Source of the DNA: Alligator mississippiensis | Taxonomy: Eukaryota; Chordata; Crocodylia; Alligatoridae | Length of the DNA stretch: 64,000 bases | Reading direction: 5' to 3' | NCBI RefSeq assembly: GCF_030867095.1 | Contig: NC_081824.1 | Coordinates: 175,344,933-175,408,932, forward strand | In this document: positions 11,551-23,884 of the stretch, in pieces | How the letters are laid out: each line of letters opens with the position of its first letter | Numbering within the stretch: position 1 is the stretch's first letter | The notes under the pieces: generated by a model | What the model saw: only the letters and a program-made list of their open reading frames with translations | Told to the model about the DNA's origin: nothing | The model's database searches: none | Translations under genes and position numbers: made by a program

Positions 11551-11715
11551 TAGGGTTGCCAACCCTCCTGGATTGGCCTGGAGTCTACCGGAATTGATCT
11601 CCCAGTGACTATTGAAAGCGATCCGGGAGACTGATATTGTGAACAGGTTGAACAGTACAATTAATGACATTACGTCATTAAATCTCCCTGAGTAGCTTCA
11701 GTCAGTGTTGGCCCC
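11551..11715. mobile_element. Short DNA-transposon-like repeat
   Basis: Starts tagggttgccaaccctcc, continues through ggcctggagtct and gatccgggaga, and ends with tcagtgttggccccct, a diverged inverse of the start. This matches the layout of a small reptile MITE with AGGGTTGCCAAC-type ends as I know it. Target duplication not clear. Confidence 0.5.
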
Positions 11716-11719
11716 CTGG

Positions 11720-13125
11720 TGCTACCCTGTCATCCAGCCTCCTCTGGCTTGTGCCTTCTGGAGTAGCTGTGGGAATGGGACATAAAATATTCAAGAGCCA
11801 GTCTTTATGCCAGTCCATCCCACCGAGCGTGTCCTACAGGGGCCAGAATTGTCCCATGCGGTGTCCCCAGCTTTGCTGCCAAAGCGGCTAAGGACTGAAG
11901 CTGGGAGCTACCACAGTGGGAGAAGGCTGGCACACGGTCATAGCAAAGCTCAGTGGCCTTGCCTGGGATATTTTATTTAATACTCTTTAACTTGAATAGT
12001 TAACTTGAGTACTTAACTCAATGGCACACTTTAATTTGAGAGGACAAGTCAATGTGGGGAGCAACAGTCTTTCTGAAATCCGGGTTGACTGAGGAACCAT
12101 TCAATCTGGTTTTACCTACTTAGGTATCTCATTTGGGAGAAGCCACAAGCAGCAGCAATGACTGAAAATTTGAGCTAGAAGAAGCCGTGTTTGCAGCCAT
12201 GCCCTCTGGCTGAGATGCCACTGTGTTTTAAAAGCAGATTTGTCTGTTTGCTTATTGAAATCACAACACAGAAGAGATGGTTGCGGGAGTGTGTATGTGT
12301 GTGTGTCTAACTGCAAATCTCATGTCTCTTCTGATTGCATCACATTATTTTCACTAAAATGATCAAAATTCAAGGGCCATCAGGGCAAACAGTGTCTCCA
12401 TGGCAACACAAGCGGGGCTGTGGGGGGAGCAGGCCATCTTCAGATAACAAGGGCAAAGATGGTCCTTCTGACTTTCTGTGGGCCACACGCTCCAGGCAGA
12501 ACTCTCTCATACCTACTTCTGTATTACATCTGTGACCTCCTGGAGCTTCAGGCTTGTCTCTATGCAACATGCTGTGTCCTCTTCCAACTTCACAGCAGTG
12601 GCAGGAACAGAATTCACAGGCCAAAAGCATATGCCCAATATACTTGAGCTCAGGGGTATTTGCTATCAGCTCTTTGCAGTGTAGCACCCTTCATGCACAG
12701 AGGAGAGCATCTTTGATACCATCCACAAGGAGGGAGCAGCACACAGAAAAAATAGCCAATTCCTTACAATGAATGTAGTGGGCACAACACATGTACTGTT
12801 CCTGTGATACATGTGTTCAGCCAGAAAGAGGCACAAAAGAACTGAATGAGACCTTCTCTATCAGAAAAAGAGGTGTCTTTAGGATACTCTGTGCCTTTTG
12901 GTATAAACCACTGCTGTAAAGACTGGGATAGAATCACTTCATTTGAAGTTTGAGTTACTGTATTTTCTCACATACAATATGCCCCTGAATATAATATCCA
13001 GTTTATTTTTTGAAAGGCAGATTAAAGAAAAAAAGATTTTTGCAGAATTATGGCTGCCTAAACTTCAGCTGACTCTCTCAGCAGCACCTAGGTGTAAGCT
13101 TTGCTTACACAAGAAAAGGACCATA
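11720..13125. other. Intergenic sequence, nothing firm
   Basis: No gene. A stretch near 12955-13010 (tactgtattttctcacatac ... cccctgaatataatatcc) resembles an old DNA-transposon end but has no partner. Confidence 0.35.
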
Positions 13126-13130
13126 GGAAA

Positions 13131-13297
13131 GTAGGACTGGAAGGGACCTCAAGAGGTCATCCAGTTCAGCTGCTTGCTAAAGGCAGGATCATCCCTGACT
13201 AAACCATCCAGCCAAGTGTCTGTCCAATCTGCTCTTGAAAATTTCCAATTTCCAAATTCTACAGCTCCTTGGATTACCTAGCTCTGTGATCTAACTG
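13131..13297 (-). mobile_element. CR1 LINE 3' end, reverse orientation
   Basis: Reads on the + strand as the reverse complement of a CR1 tail: ggactggaagggacctcaag, aggtcatccagttcag, then diverged coding sequence. 5'-truncated and old. Confidence 0.8.
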
Positions 13298-13299
13298 GA

Positions 13300-15230
13300 A
13301 GATCATCACTGAGCTCTTTGTAACAGGATTGAAAAAGGAGGCATTTTTCCTCCCATAAAATGGAGGCAGCTAAGACTCAGCTTCTGTTGCCAGTTCTGCC
13401 TCTGTTTCCCTGATGTCCTCAGATAAGACCATGTCTCTGTATGCTCATCCATCAGGTGGGAATATACTAATGTCATGTAAAGGGGGTGTGCTTTGAGAAT
13501 TTTGAATGAAATGGAAAACCACACATAGCACAAGTTCAAAATATTAATATCACAGCCCAGACACCAGCCACCAAGTGAAGCTGTGTCATTCAGCAACAAC
13601 GGCATTGGCATTTTGGCCATGCCATTACTTTGGGTTAGTTTTCCACTTCGTTACGTCTTTCCTAGGCAAAAACAGCATCCTCTCCAGTTTAGATCTTGAC
13701 AAATGCAGCATAGTGATTCTGACTAGTGGCTTAAGTTGATAGGTTTGTTACAGAAAGAGAAGACAACCCACTCATATTGGTTAGCTGGGTGTAACATCCA
13801 GTGACCATTGATTATGTTGAATATTCAACTGGTGAGCTACCAGGTTTTTTAAAGGGTTGTCCTTTTAAACAAGAGAACAAGCCTTCCTTCTCTGGGCCAC
13901 TCACAGCTGCCCTCTTCTGCCATAAGGTGTGCTCTTGGGGAGTGTCCCACCAAGCAGGATCAGGGTTAACTCAGTACACAGATAGGAAACCTCTGGAAAG
14001 CAAATGCTGCTGGAAATGGCATTACTAGCTCTTTTCCCTGCTAGTTAGAATCCAGCTAATAGACCTGTCTGGTGTTAGGGTTGGGTATCTGTTTCAAGCC
14101 TTGTGATGCCCATGACAAAATGCGGTATTTCAGGTCTGGTTGCACCAGATCTGCATAGAACCTACTCCATGATTTCGTTCTTTTGCCTCTGCTGATTAGA
14201 GGAGCCACCAGGCCTCAGGCAACATCTTGACTTCCTTTACAGAAAGCAAAACCATGACCTGTCTCACATACAGCTGATTAAATACAGGACCATCGAGATT
14301 TGGTGGTTCCTAATGCCCTTAGGCCCCATGTTCCTTGAGAAGAGCAGCCTGAATCCAGATTTGTAACCATCTCTTTTGAACTTGGAAGGTGGAAAAATCT
14401 TCAAAGAGTGGCCTATGCTTGAGTAACTCTGTCCAGTAGATTTAGATGGGCCTTTGGACTCAGGAGAAAGAGTTCATGACTATGGACAAAGATAGTCTCA
14501 CAAAAATGGGAGGGGATCAGTTGAAGATGAAGTAAAGACTCACCACGGGTCTGGCCACCAGATGGGAGACCCCACTATTTAGTTATGTCTTGATAGAGCA
14601 AACATTCATGAAAATCCATTCTAATAAAAATCTCCACTTCACTTCACCTGCATTTGCTACCTCATCAATTGCCTTTTAAGAAACACTGGGGTGAGCAAAA
14701 TTTTGTTCGTTAGATGGAGGATCATACTCAGGTAGGAGTACATATGCATTCATACAAGTGTTCATGCCAAAATTCTCCAGCAGCCACCATGAAAACTTTG
14801 AGTCATCCTGCGAGTCAGCCAGTCCAGGCACAGAAACAATACCATGTGAGTTGAATGACCAGCCCTCAGCACAAGTAGCAAATACTCAAAGGTATAATCA
14901 TAGCGAATAGTATGAGAGTAACTCATGGACTGAGATAAGTTTGCATGAGCCATTCATTGCGTATTTGTGACTAACAGACGTTTGAGCAAAAACCAGCCTG
15001 TTTATAGATAGCTCACAGAGAAAGGAGTAAATGTTGTTCAATAAATTGTTCACTGCAAACGGGTCACTCAGTTCTAGTCCACTTCTTGGTGTTCAGTAAT
15101 TGGTTGATAGACACAGAAAGTTTCCATTGTGTCATTAAGAAAGTAATTGTATCTTCTACAGATGAAAAGGAGCAAAAATGCTAAATACCAAAGGCTGTTA
15201 GAAATAAGCAAGGAAATATTTCTATAGCAT
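13300..15230. other. Intergenic sequence, nothing recognised
   Basis: Only short open frames without domains; no clear repeat. Confidence 0.35.
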
Positions 15231-15234
15231 CTTC

Positions 15235-15330
15235 CATCTGGGATATCAAAGTACTGTATAGGTTTAATTAATTAATTAGGCCCCACAACACTCAATATCA
15301 TTCCCCCCCTTACAGAAGAGGAAACTAGGG
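15235..15330. repeat. MIR/CORE-SINE-like fragment
   Basis: catcttccatctgggatatc, aaagtactgtatagg, ttaattaattaggccccaca and cttacagaagaggaaact follow the order of the common amniote MIR-like repeat. A related tail (gtcagtgacagagccagaac) resumes near 15676, suggesting that something inserted between. The inserted piece starts ggcatgtctatactg, like the element at 35121, but I could not find its other end. Confidence 0.5.
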
Positions 15331-17600
15331 GCATGTCTATACTGTTTCTGTGCCACACCCAGGAATGGTGTCATAAGGCCCACCGTGCCCACCCACTCCT
15401 GCTGTGTACACACCAAACCCAGAACTGTAGTCGGCACAGAATGGGGATGAGCTCATGCCAGTAAAACCCCATTGGAGGCTGAGAGCCTAACAACATTGCA
15501 GGCTGTAAGCTGAGGGCTAGTCTAAAGAAGTGGCCTTGCCTCATTTCCAGGAGTTGGCTCACAGGGAACAGGAAGAAGTGGGTAGGGTCCACTTCCTGGG
15601 GTCACTCCCGGGTGTGGTACACAAGCGCTGTAGTTATGCCTTGAGATATCAGATTTGCTCATGGTCATTCCTTGGGTCAGTGACAGAGCCAGAACGGGAG
15701 CCCAGGAGTTCTGGCACTCCCTCCCCAGTTGTGATGAACACGATGGCCCCTCCCAGTAGAATTCCATCTCAGTTCTTTGTCAAATAATTAGAGCAAGTTT
15801 ATTTCCTCACTCGTTAACAATTAGGTCTGACAGGCTTTGTACTAGTGATACTGAAGATCTGGGGAGAGGAAAAGGCTCTTCCCCATGAGGAGAGACCTGG
15901 AATGTCAGTCTTTAGGTGGCTTAGCAGGGGCATGGCTCCAGCTGCCAGGTATTTGAACTCATGCCCAGATTCTTCAGGCAGGGATTTAAGAAAGGGAGGC
16001 CACCCAAATGTGAGGAGAAATTTTAAGATACAAGTAGTGGTGTTGTAAGGATAGAGCTTTGTCCTTGGATAGTACTGTCCAATCCACGTAACATGGGCAT
16101 GACTTTTGACCTGTTTGGGGTTCCCTTAATCATACCTGTCTTTGAATTTGTCAGGTATTGCCCTAATTTCAGTGGTGAAAAAACGGAGGTATAAAGAGGT
16201 CAGGTGAGTATCTTTAAAAGTGTTCTTGACTTCTGGGCTCCTCAGATGTTCAGGCAGACACACAAAACCTTCAGAGCTGCTGAGCACTGACACCAGTGAC
16301 AACTGTGGGTTCTCGGCACCATGGAAAATCAGGCCAAAGTGTCTCAGGTTGCACACCCAAGAAGAAAAGCACCCCATATGATTGATTCTGTCTGCCCCAA
16401 TTAAGGGCAGAGATTGCAACTGTAAGCACTCCCAGTCCAGCAATTTAACCATCAGATAGTGTTTCCTTGGATAGCAGAGGAAGGTACCAAAGGGGAAAGG
16501 CTCCCTTTCCCTCAGGTTTTCAAGGGAAGTCTACCCCAAGGCATGTCCTACCCCCGGCTCTGTGCAGTTTGTGGCTCTCTGACAATTCAGTCTGCACCAA
16601 AAAAGATTGGCGTAATCAGGAGAGGGGTAGAAAGGCTGGGGCCTGAACTCCAGCAGCCTTGGAAAGCTGAGGATTACCACTGAGGAAAATCTTTGGGAGG
16701 TGAAAAAGATGATGGGATACAAGACCTTCTTTCTCTCAGCCTCCCCCTCCTTCTGTCCTACCTCCAGAGCACTGTTGAACTCTAGGCCAGTAGGTGGCAC
16801 GTTTGAACTTGGTCTGAAGCACTGTACATGTTTGCTTACTGCCCTGAGATTTTGCTTTTCCCCTCCCCAAAGGTGTGTTGTGGATACACACTCTAACCAA
16901 ATGTGTTTTTCTTTAGACCCTGGTGTTCTGACCTGGCCCTCTTCCTTCCTGCTCGTGTGTTTCTAACCTCCACAACCCACTGAACAAGAGCTCCTGCACT
17001 GAAGGAGACTGGGCAGAGACAGTATGAGGAACAACCCATTTTTAGTATGTCTTGGAATCAAGGAACAAATTACTTAGTCTGCAAGCTCTTTGAGGCAGGA
17101 GCCAGCTTTTTGCTATGTATGCATATGACATGTCTCACCAAGGGGCCATGATCCTTGACTGAGGCATCCAAGTATGGCTGTAATACTAGTCGTAATCTTG
17201 TCCTTATTATTAACTAGTCCTTATTTGTCTCCATCCTTATTCCTACATAGGTGGGCTGTGTTTATATCAGCCTCCTAGCACCTAGGGCCTCCTTTTGATC
17301 TCATGAAATTGATGGCAAGCTTGCCATTAGCTGCTGACCTATTCCAGAAACACTTGTGTGATGAAGGGCCATGACTAACAGTGCTCTCTTTGGGCCATAT
17401 GTACACCTGACTCCCCGGTTAGACCTACGAACATGGGAGACCCAGTGTTACATATATTGCAGTAAATGTGTAGGGCCGCTACATTCAGTTTTGTCACTAA
17501 TGAAGAGAACCCTACACTTGTCTCCAGGGCCTGTCCTAACCTCTTCCTGCCAGTTTTCTTCTCCCTTCCACCCTCCTGCTGTTCCTTCCTTGCGTCCTTG
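15331..17600. other. Intergenic sequence with possible inserted element
   Basis: Apart from the possible insertion in the MIR-like repeat (about 15329-15670), no gene or repeat recognised. Confidence 0.35.
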
Positions 17601-17607
17601 TGACAAG

Positions 17608-19196
17608 TGTGATGGAGCAAGGTGCTCTGTCACTTTAGGGGCTGAGAGAAGGCAGCTGGCAGGTGCAGGCCAGCCCTGATGAGGCAGCTATTTTAGATCC
17701 TCGCTTTCTGGGCTGAGGCAGCAGTTTTCTGCAAGCAGCCAAAGAAGCAACAACACCTGGCTGAGCTGCTGCTCACAGAGCACCTTGGTGGTAAGGCAAG
17801 TTCTCAGATCCCTCAACTGGTCAATGTAAGTGGGCCAGGGCTGAAAGGTGATTGAGCCCACTATGAGGGGCAGGCCAGGGCTATGGAGAGCTATCTGGCA
17901 CCCTGACTGGCCTGGAGGCAGAGCCAGGGCCTCAAACAGTCCTCTTGACATTACAGCTGGCAGAGGGAAGGGGCTAGTCAGTGTGCATGCTGCTGTGGAG
18001 GTGGCAGCCAGTGGAAGGAGGCTGCCATAGAAGACCTAGGAGTGAGAGCAGCCCAGGAACACCATATAGCCCAATAAGCATAAGACCAGGGCAGGTAGGC
18101 CTGCTTGGTCCTGAGCAAGACCTAAAACTACACCCTGCCAGGGAAAGGTGGTCTGGTGGGGCTGTCTGTGGAGGGACAGCCCCCCAGAAATGGTAGGCCA
18201 GTTACCTCCCCAGTGAAAGGTGGGTGGGGGCACCTGATAACCCCAGCCCCCAACCATCCGGTGGGTCATTCAGATCAGAGGGAAGGAGGGCCAGGCATGC
18301 CTAGGCAGAAGCACTTGAGCCTGTGGGGGTGTAAGACCCCAGAGGATAGTGGAGCCAGGCATGCCCAGGGAGGGACACCTGAGCCCGTGGGGATGTGAGA
18401 CCCTGGGAGTAGTGGGGCCAGGCACTCCTATAGAGAGGCACCTGAGCCTGTGGGGATGCAATATCCTGTGGCCCCAGCATAGGGGCAGAGTGTGGATCCC
18501 AGAGAGGGGTGTGTGTGTTGAAGCCCCAGGAAAGGGGGAGGCTGGGCTCAAGTAAGTCTTTGGTCACCTGAGGCTGCAAGTGGGCCCGAGGTTGAGGGGG
18601 GAATAATTGCCCCTAATCAGGGAATGAAACTGAGTGGCACAGTGAAAGGTTAGGGGCAGAGTCAGCCCAGTGTCCAATGAATTAGCTGGTCACCATTCAG
18701 ATGATGGTCATGGGAGAGGCCTGAAAGGCTGCACCAGGACCAGTCAAGGGGTGTGAGTAAGAAAGCCTGATGACCTATGTGGTCACACAAGGGTGCAGGG
18801 CAGGTTGGGTGTGGCTCAGTGAAGAGCAGCCTGTAAGAGGCCCAGTGAGAGAGCACAGAGTACAAGAGGCCCCAGTGAGAGTGGGGTGGTATGCATGAGG
18901 CCCAAAAGGGTGGAGTGCAAGGATGAAAGAATGAGGCCAAGCAAGGGGCTGAGTTTGGCCCGGCCAGAGGAAATAGCAACTTAAGGATGCCATCTGCGAG
19001 GCATGGGACACAATAAGGGAAGGTCAGAGTCATGTGTACACCCCTAGACAGTGGGGTCTCAAATGGGCAGCCTCCTGCTTTATTACAACCATTCTACTTT
19101 ACATCAAAGGCATGGTAGGAGAGTTCAGGCAGACTTCCCTAGACAGGCAGGTGGGCCCATACTGTGACTGGGCTTGGGAGATTGCCCCCTGTCACA
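17608..19196. mobile_element. Solo-LTR-like fossil, LTR retroelement family unknown
   Basis: The block starts TGTGATGGAG, ends CCCCTGTCACA, and is flanked on both sides by the perfect 5-bp repeat ACAAG (17603-17607 and 19197-19201). TG...CA ends, short TGTGA/TCACA inversion and 5-bp target duplication are the signature of LTR-element integration. The two ends are not direct repeats of each other and I see no coding domains, so a solo LTR of about 1.6 kb is the best reading. Gypsy or endogenous retrovirus cannot be decided by eye. The intact target duplication argues against great age. Confidence 0.6.
18288..18476 (+). repeat. 63-bp minisatellite, three copies
   Basis: Units start at 18288, 18351 and 18414, exactly 63 bp apart, each with ggnGCCAGGCATGCC-like sequence followed by CACCTGAGCCYGTGGGG. 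It lies inside the LTR-like fossil. Confidence 0.85.
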
Positions 19197-19204
19197 ACAA
19201 GGTA

Positions 19205-21080
19205 TTTAGTAGAAATCACAGATGCATTGGAATATGACAGACAGCACCATGAATGCTTCTGCTATAGCCTCAAACTTGCAACCTGTGGGTTGTCAGCTGT
19301 GAGCCTTAGAGTTCACATCACACCACCCCAGTCTCCCTTCTGCTGTTTTGGTGGCCTAAGTAGAAGCTCAGATACATCTGTTCCCATGGGGAGGAAAAGA
19401 TAGCAGCCTTCACTGCCTGGGTCATGAAGAAGGTGCATAAGCAAGAAAGGAGCACATGGAGCTTTCTTGCCTACATGAAGAGATCCGGTGAATTAAGAAG
19501 ATTGTGCTTGGATCTTGGATCAAGATTAAGACTGGGTTTAGGGGTAGTGACAGTTCCCATGATGCTCCTTCAAAATTAGCAGGAGCAGAGCTAATATCTC
19601 AAGGAATTAACTGTCTGCTGTAATTATGGCATTGTGGGCTGCATCCAAGGATCCATCATTGCTGGGACAGCATAAGATATAAGGATTCAAATCCTTCCCA
19701 TTTACCTGATTCTTGAGAGGGGTTTTTGATACAAGCTTCTGGTTTCAGTCCCTTTTTAATAAAGAAAAAGAAGAAACCACCAGTTGAGTAATTACCCTTT
19801 ATGGAGAAGGGCAAGGACAGCCTGGGGGATTTGGGTGAATGAGTAGAAGAGGCAGATCTCTTCAATCACTTCTTTTTCATAGGTGGTTGTCTTCCAAAGG
19901 AACTAGGAAGTGTATCCAAGCATTCAATGACACCCTAACCATTTCACATGGCTGGGTAGAGAGCTCAGGATAGCCATACTGCAATGGCTGCAGGACCCTG
20001 AGTAAAAACAATGGCAGCTTGCTGTGTGCTAATGGCAGTGTGGGAAAGTTTGTGGGAGACCAAAAGCAATGCTTCTGCAGCAAGCTCTGTATTCAGGGAA
20101 ACTTGTATTTGCAAGGAAGAAGAGTTCAGCTGAAGTCCAGAATGAGAACACAAGCAAGTGGCTTTCTAATGGAAAGCTAAAGAGGAAGTTCCACTGCCAG
20201 GTTTACAACAGAAAATGACACAAAAAAAGCTGAAGCTGAGAAGAGGTAGTTAGGATGCTTTGCACCTACATTGAATGTGAGAAAATATCACTTGACTGAG
20301 ATATGAGCCATGTAGGTTTACTGCAGAGGTGAACATTTCTCCTAGGCATCCTGGCCCATCATTTGCAGTGGATGGACAGGCTAGGATAAGCTAAGAGCTG
20401 TCTACATCCTTGAATCTTTGCCCCAAAGGCAAATCACCGTTTTGGCTTGTACATCAATGGCCTAATGTTGCAATCACTTACTACCAGGTCTGGTGCTTAG
20501 TTTTGTGTATAGGCTCAGGAAAATCAATAAGATTATTACATTAGGATGCTCTACATCTAGTAACAAATGTTTTTAAAATCAGCCCCTTAGATGGAAGGCT
20601 TGTTGGAACAGGAAACATATTCATCTTTGAGTAGCTTTCTGATGATACATCCTAAACCATTTTTGTTCACAAATAATACTTTAATAACAGTATTTCTTCT
20701 CATCATTGGTTTTTGCACAACTGTAGAAGAGGAGGAAATGGCTGAACAATTACAAGGAAGGCTCTTCAAGTCTTCACATTTCATGAGACACAATGACATT
20801 GTTGCTTTCTGGTTATGTTGACATTTTATTGTGCCTCAGCTGGAAGAAGTAGCAGGTGGTGTAATGCCTTGGCTGGATGACCAACAAAGAACGTATGACA
20901 GTCTCCCAAGGTCCATGTGCTGGAGGAGAAATGAAGTCTGTGCACGTTCATGGAGACAATCTGCAAATAATTTGTCCAACACTTCCTAGAATGAAAGTTA
21001 CTAGTAATTTATTTGACAAATATTATTCAATCATCTAGAGAACTGGCTAACTGATTAAAAGCTTGTTTGTGAATAATTTG
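19205..21080. other. Intergenic sequence, nothing recognised
   Basis: No gene, no clear repeat end. Confidence 0.35.
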
Positions 21081-21520
21081 AGGATGTTGATGAATTGGAG
21101 AAGGTTCAGAGAAGAGCCACGAGAATAAACGAAGGTTTGGAAAAGTGCCCTGTAGTGAAAGATTCCAGGAGTCCAATCCATTTCACTGATTAAAGAGACA
21201 GTTGAGGGGGTGACTTGATGACAGTCCCTGCATACATACCTGGGGAGTGATACTGTGGAGAATGGGATTTCAGTCCAGCAGAAAAGATATAACACGATCC
21301 AGTGGCTGGAAATTGAAGCTAGACCTGTTCAGACTAGAAATAATGTGCAAATTTTAAAATAGTGAGGAGAAACTAACCACTGGAACAACAAACCAAAGGC
21401 TGTGGTGGGTGTTTTTCCTGAAAGGTCTGTTCCAATTCAACTGGTTCAGGGAAGTCTTGTATCCATGATATACAGGAGATCAGTCTAGATCACAGTGGTT
21501 CTGCTTTATAATCTTAAATC
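21081..21520 (+). mobile_element. Ancient CR1/L3-type LINE 3' end
   Basis: Starts with gatgaattggagaaggttcagagaagagccac, the EKVQRRA block of ORF2. Later pieces ggaaattgaagctagac, the phe-rich block and gggaagtcttgtatcc follow CR1 order. It is heavily diverged, so much older than the copy at 40.4 kb. Confidence 0.7.
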
Positions 21521-21654
21521 ACATATTTTATAATCTATATAGACTTTATTTCATGAGGCAGAATGGTAGCAGAGACTATTTGTAAGTATGATTAAACAAT
21601 GACTTGTTCTTGTATTACTCTAATGATGAAAGCAGGGAACTGGTAACCAGGACA

Positions 21655-21960
21655 CATTGGGTGAAACCCTGGCCCAGTGATTTTAATGGAAGTTTTGTCA
21701 TTGACTTCAGTAGGGCCACAGATGCCTGAACAAAGTTCAATGAAGTCAGTGGAAAGCCTCTCAGTGACTAGTTTGCCTTGGGCCATGTTTTCAAAGGTAC
21801 CAGGGACCCTAGTAGGATTCACAAGAGCAGCTGAGCAAGTTAGATGCTTAATGCCTATTGGTACTTTTGTAAATCCCAGATGCTTATCAGCTTCCAGGTA
21901 CTTCAATGCCATTGTAAATGTGTCTCAGAACTTCTCTGTGCCTCTTTTCCATTTTTAAAT
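21655..21960. repeat. Old amniote interspersed repeat, family not named
   Basis: gtgaaaccctggcccagtg, ttttgtcattgacttcagtagggcc and aagtcagtggaaag resemble a widely spread, very old repeat of turtles, crocodilians and birds that I cannot name with certainty. Confidence 0.35.
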
Positions 21961-22345
21961 AGGCTTAATACTACCTTACAAAGGACTTGAAAGGCTTAAT
22001 TCATTAGTGCTTTTCCAAGTGCTTTGAAAACTTCAGCTAACAAGGACAGGCTATGCAAACTGTATTCTCTGCTTGCGTTGCTCTACTCGCCTCTTTCTTT
22101 AGTGAGGAAAAAATGTGAAACTGACTCCCTGCTGTCCTTTAGGTTAGGGACAGACATTCAAAAACTGTGAGCCTGAATTGATTAAATTGGTGTAGGTTAG
22201 TCTAACCTGGATAGGCTGAATGTCTGCAGTGGCTCAGGTGGGGGGGAGGGGGGGGGTCTGAGCAGCCCTCTCTTCCTTCCACAATGCTGAGCTGAGGGGG
22301 TGTGGCCAGGCCCCAGCAGGACGCTCTAGTTAGGGAAAGGTCCAT

Positions 22346-22368
22346 CCCCCCCCCCCCCCCCCCCCCCC
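22346..22368. repeat. Poly-C run
   Basis: 23 consecutive C residues; a G-rich run lies at about 22230-22256. Length may be uncertain in any assembly. Confidence 0.8.
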
Positions 22369-22654
22369 GCGCAAGCAGCCCAGCAGCAAATTGATAACAC
22401 AGTGGTTATCACCCCTAACTCAGTGTTTATCAGCCCATTAAGGAAACAACAGGGGAACATTAACAGCTCCCTGTTGATTCTGCTCTACCCACTCAGGCCT
22501 GTTCCATGTGCATGCAGGCTCAGAGATTTACTCAGTAGATGCAGTAGTGTAACTAGTGATGGGCAAGCAGGGCACCAGTGTAGAAGGAGGACTAGAATGG
22601 CAACCCCTCTGGAGCCTGTACCACAGCAGCAGCCACCATGGTGTGGGGAGACTG

Positions 22655-22677
22655 CCACAGCAGCAGCAGCAGCAGCC
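22655..22677. repeat. Short CAG repeat
   Basis: About seven CAG/AGC units in noncoding sequence. Confidence 0.7.
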
Positions 22678-23617
22678 AGGGTCTTTGAGTCTCTAGGGTA
22701 AGTTAAGAGATAAAGGTAAGTTAAGACTCTCCAGAGTTTATAACCCCCACTCCTTTTTCCTGAGATCCAAAATCTCTGCCCAGGAAGCAAAAACAGCACG
22801 GTATGCCTCTGACTAGATGGCATTTTTGTAAGCCTGGGCCTGCATCAGTTGTGTGCAATGGGCGTGGCTTTTTGCCTTGGCAGCGTGTCCAGCCTCGCCT
22901 AGGAGCTGCATAGACATAGCCTATGCATTCTCAAGCAACAACTTTAAAAATAGATATTGGCATCAATTTAAACAAAATCACAAGTGACCCATCTTTGAAG
23001 ACTGAAACAAGGATTAGACAAGGCTGCTTGGTCTGGTAATGCATATGGAGAAAAATTCTCTCAGTCATGACAGTGTCATTTTTTTGAATGAATACAGCAA
23101 CTGCCTGCAATATTCCTAGCTTCAGGAAACTACAAAAATGTAGCCCTTGTTGTGGCCATAGGCAACAGCTACTTACTGGGTCATGGGATAAAATCATAGG
23201 GCTTTAGTCTAATTCATTTTAAGAGAGGGGATTTTCATATCGGTGAGCAAAGCAATGCAGCATAGCAATTCAGCCTTCATCCCAGCAATGGATTTCACAT
23301 TTAAAAATCATAACCAAAGCTGCAGGGAGGGAGATAGGCAGCTAGGAAGTGGGCCTTTCTTTGCATATCGACTTGGAACCAATCTTGCAGAAAGCTCTTA
23401 ACCTCTAGACTGAGCACTAGCTGGAGCTGAAATAAATATGAATACATAGTGGTTAGGATTCAGGAGCACTGACAGGAAGATGGTGGGGGTGTTGGGGCTG
23501 TGATGAGTAAAGGGAGCTGGCGGGTTAGATGATGGAAGAGCGAATCCTGTCTGCAGTGACAACTTTCAGAATGGCTTTCTTTCCATAATTTATAACAACT
23601 CCTTTTCCTTCCAAATA

Positions 23618-23695
23618 CAGGGTCTTCATAAAGTCCTTGTGCACAATCTAAGTTATTAAAGTGTAAAAGTGCACAAGGACTTTATGAAGACCCTA
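23618..23695. mobile_element. Mariner-like palindromic MITE
   Basis: Arms 23619-23644 and 23669-23694 are perfect 26-bp inverted repeats (AGGGTCTTCATAAAGTCCTT...) around a 24-nt loop, flanked by TA on each side. Length near 78 bp, TA target and arms containing TTCATAAAGT fit Tc1/mariner-derived MITEs such as mammalian MADE1. It would fold into a long hairpin if transcribed in either direction. Confidence 0.75.
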
Positions 23696-23719
23696 TATTT
23701 CAAAACCTTTGAACAGCAG

Positions 23720-23880
23720 TATTTTTGTCCCAGTTTTACAAGGGAAAGAGAGGCACAGAGAGATGAAGCAACTTAGGTAAGGACACATGACAAATCTCTA
23801 GGGCAGCGCTAGGAACAGAAGCTGGATCTCCCAGTGCTTAGGTCTTGACCTAGCCACATCTCTATCCATCGAGCTTTGGA
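23720..23880. repeat. MIR/CORE-SINE-like fragment
   Basis: ccagttttacaagggaaagag, aggcacagagagatgaagc, acttaggtaaggacacatga and tctatccatcgagct follow the order of the familiar MIR-type repeat, with substantial divergence. Confidence 0.6.
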
Positions 23881-23884
23881 GACA

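Noticed and set aside
12955-13020. Fragment resembling an old hAT or Tigger end
   Set aside because: No partner end and too diverged to assign.
15326-15670. Possible copy of the GGCATGTCTA MITE
   Set aside because: Left end resembles 35121, but no matching right end was found.
22346-22368. Poly-C run as a functional G-quadruplex site
   Set aside because: A pure homopolymer may be a length artefact; nothing else supports a function.
22143-22960. Possible DNA element marked by CAGACATTCA/TGAATGTCTG
   Set aside because: The inverted words are only 10 bp, and I could not find consistent ends or target duplication.
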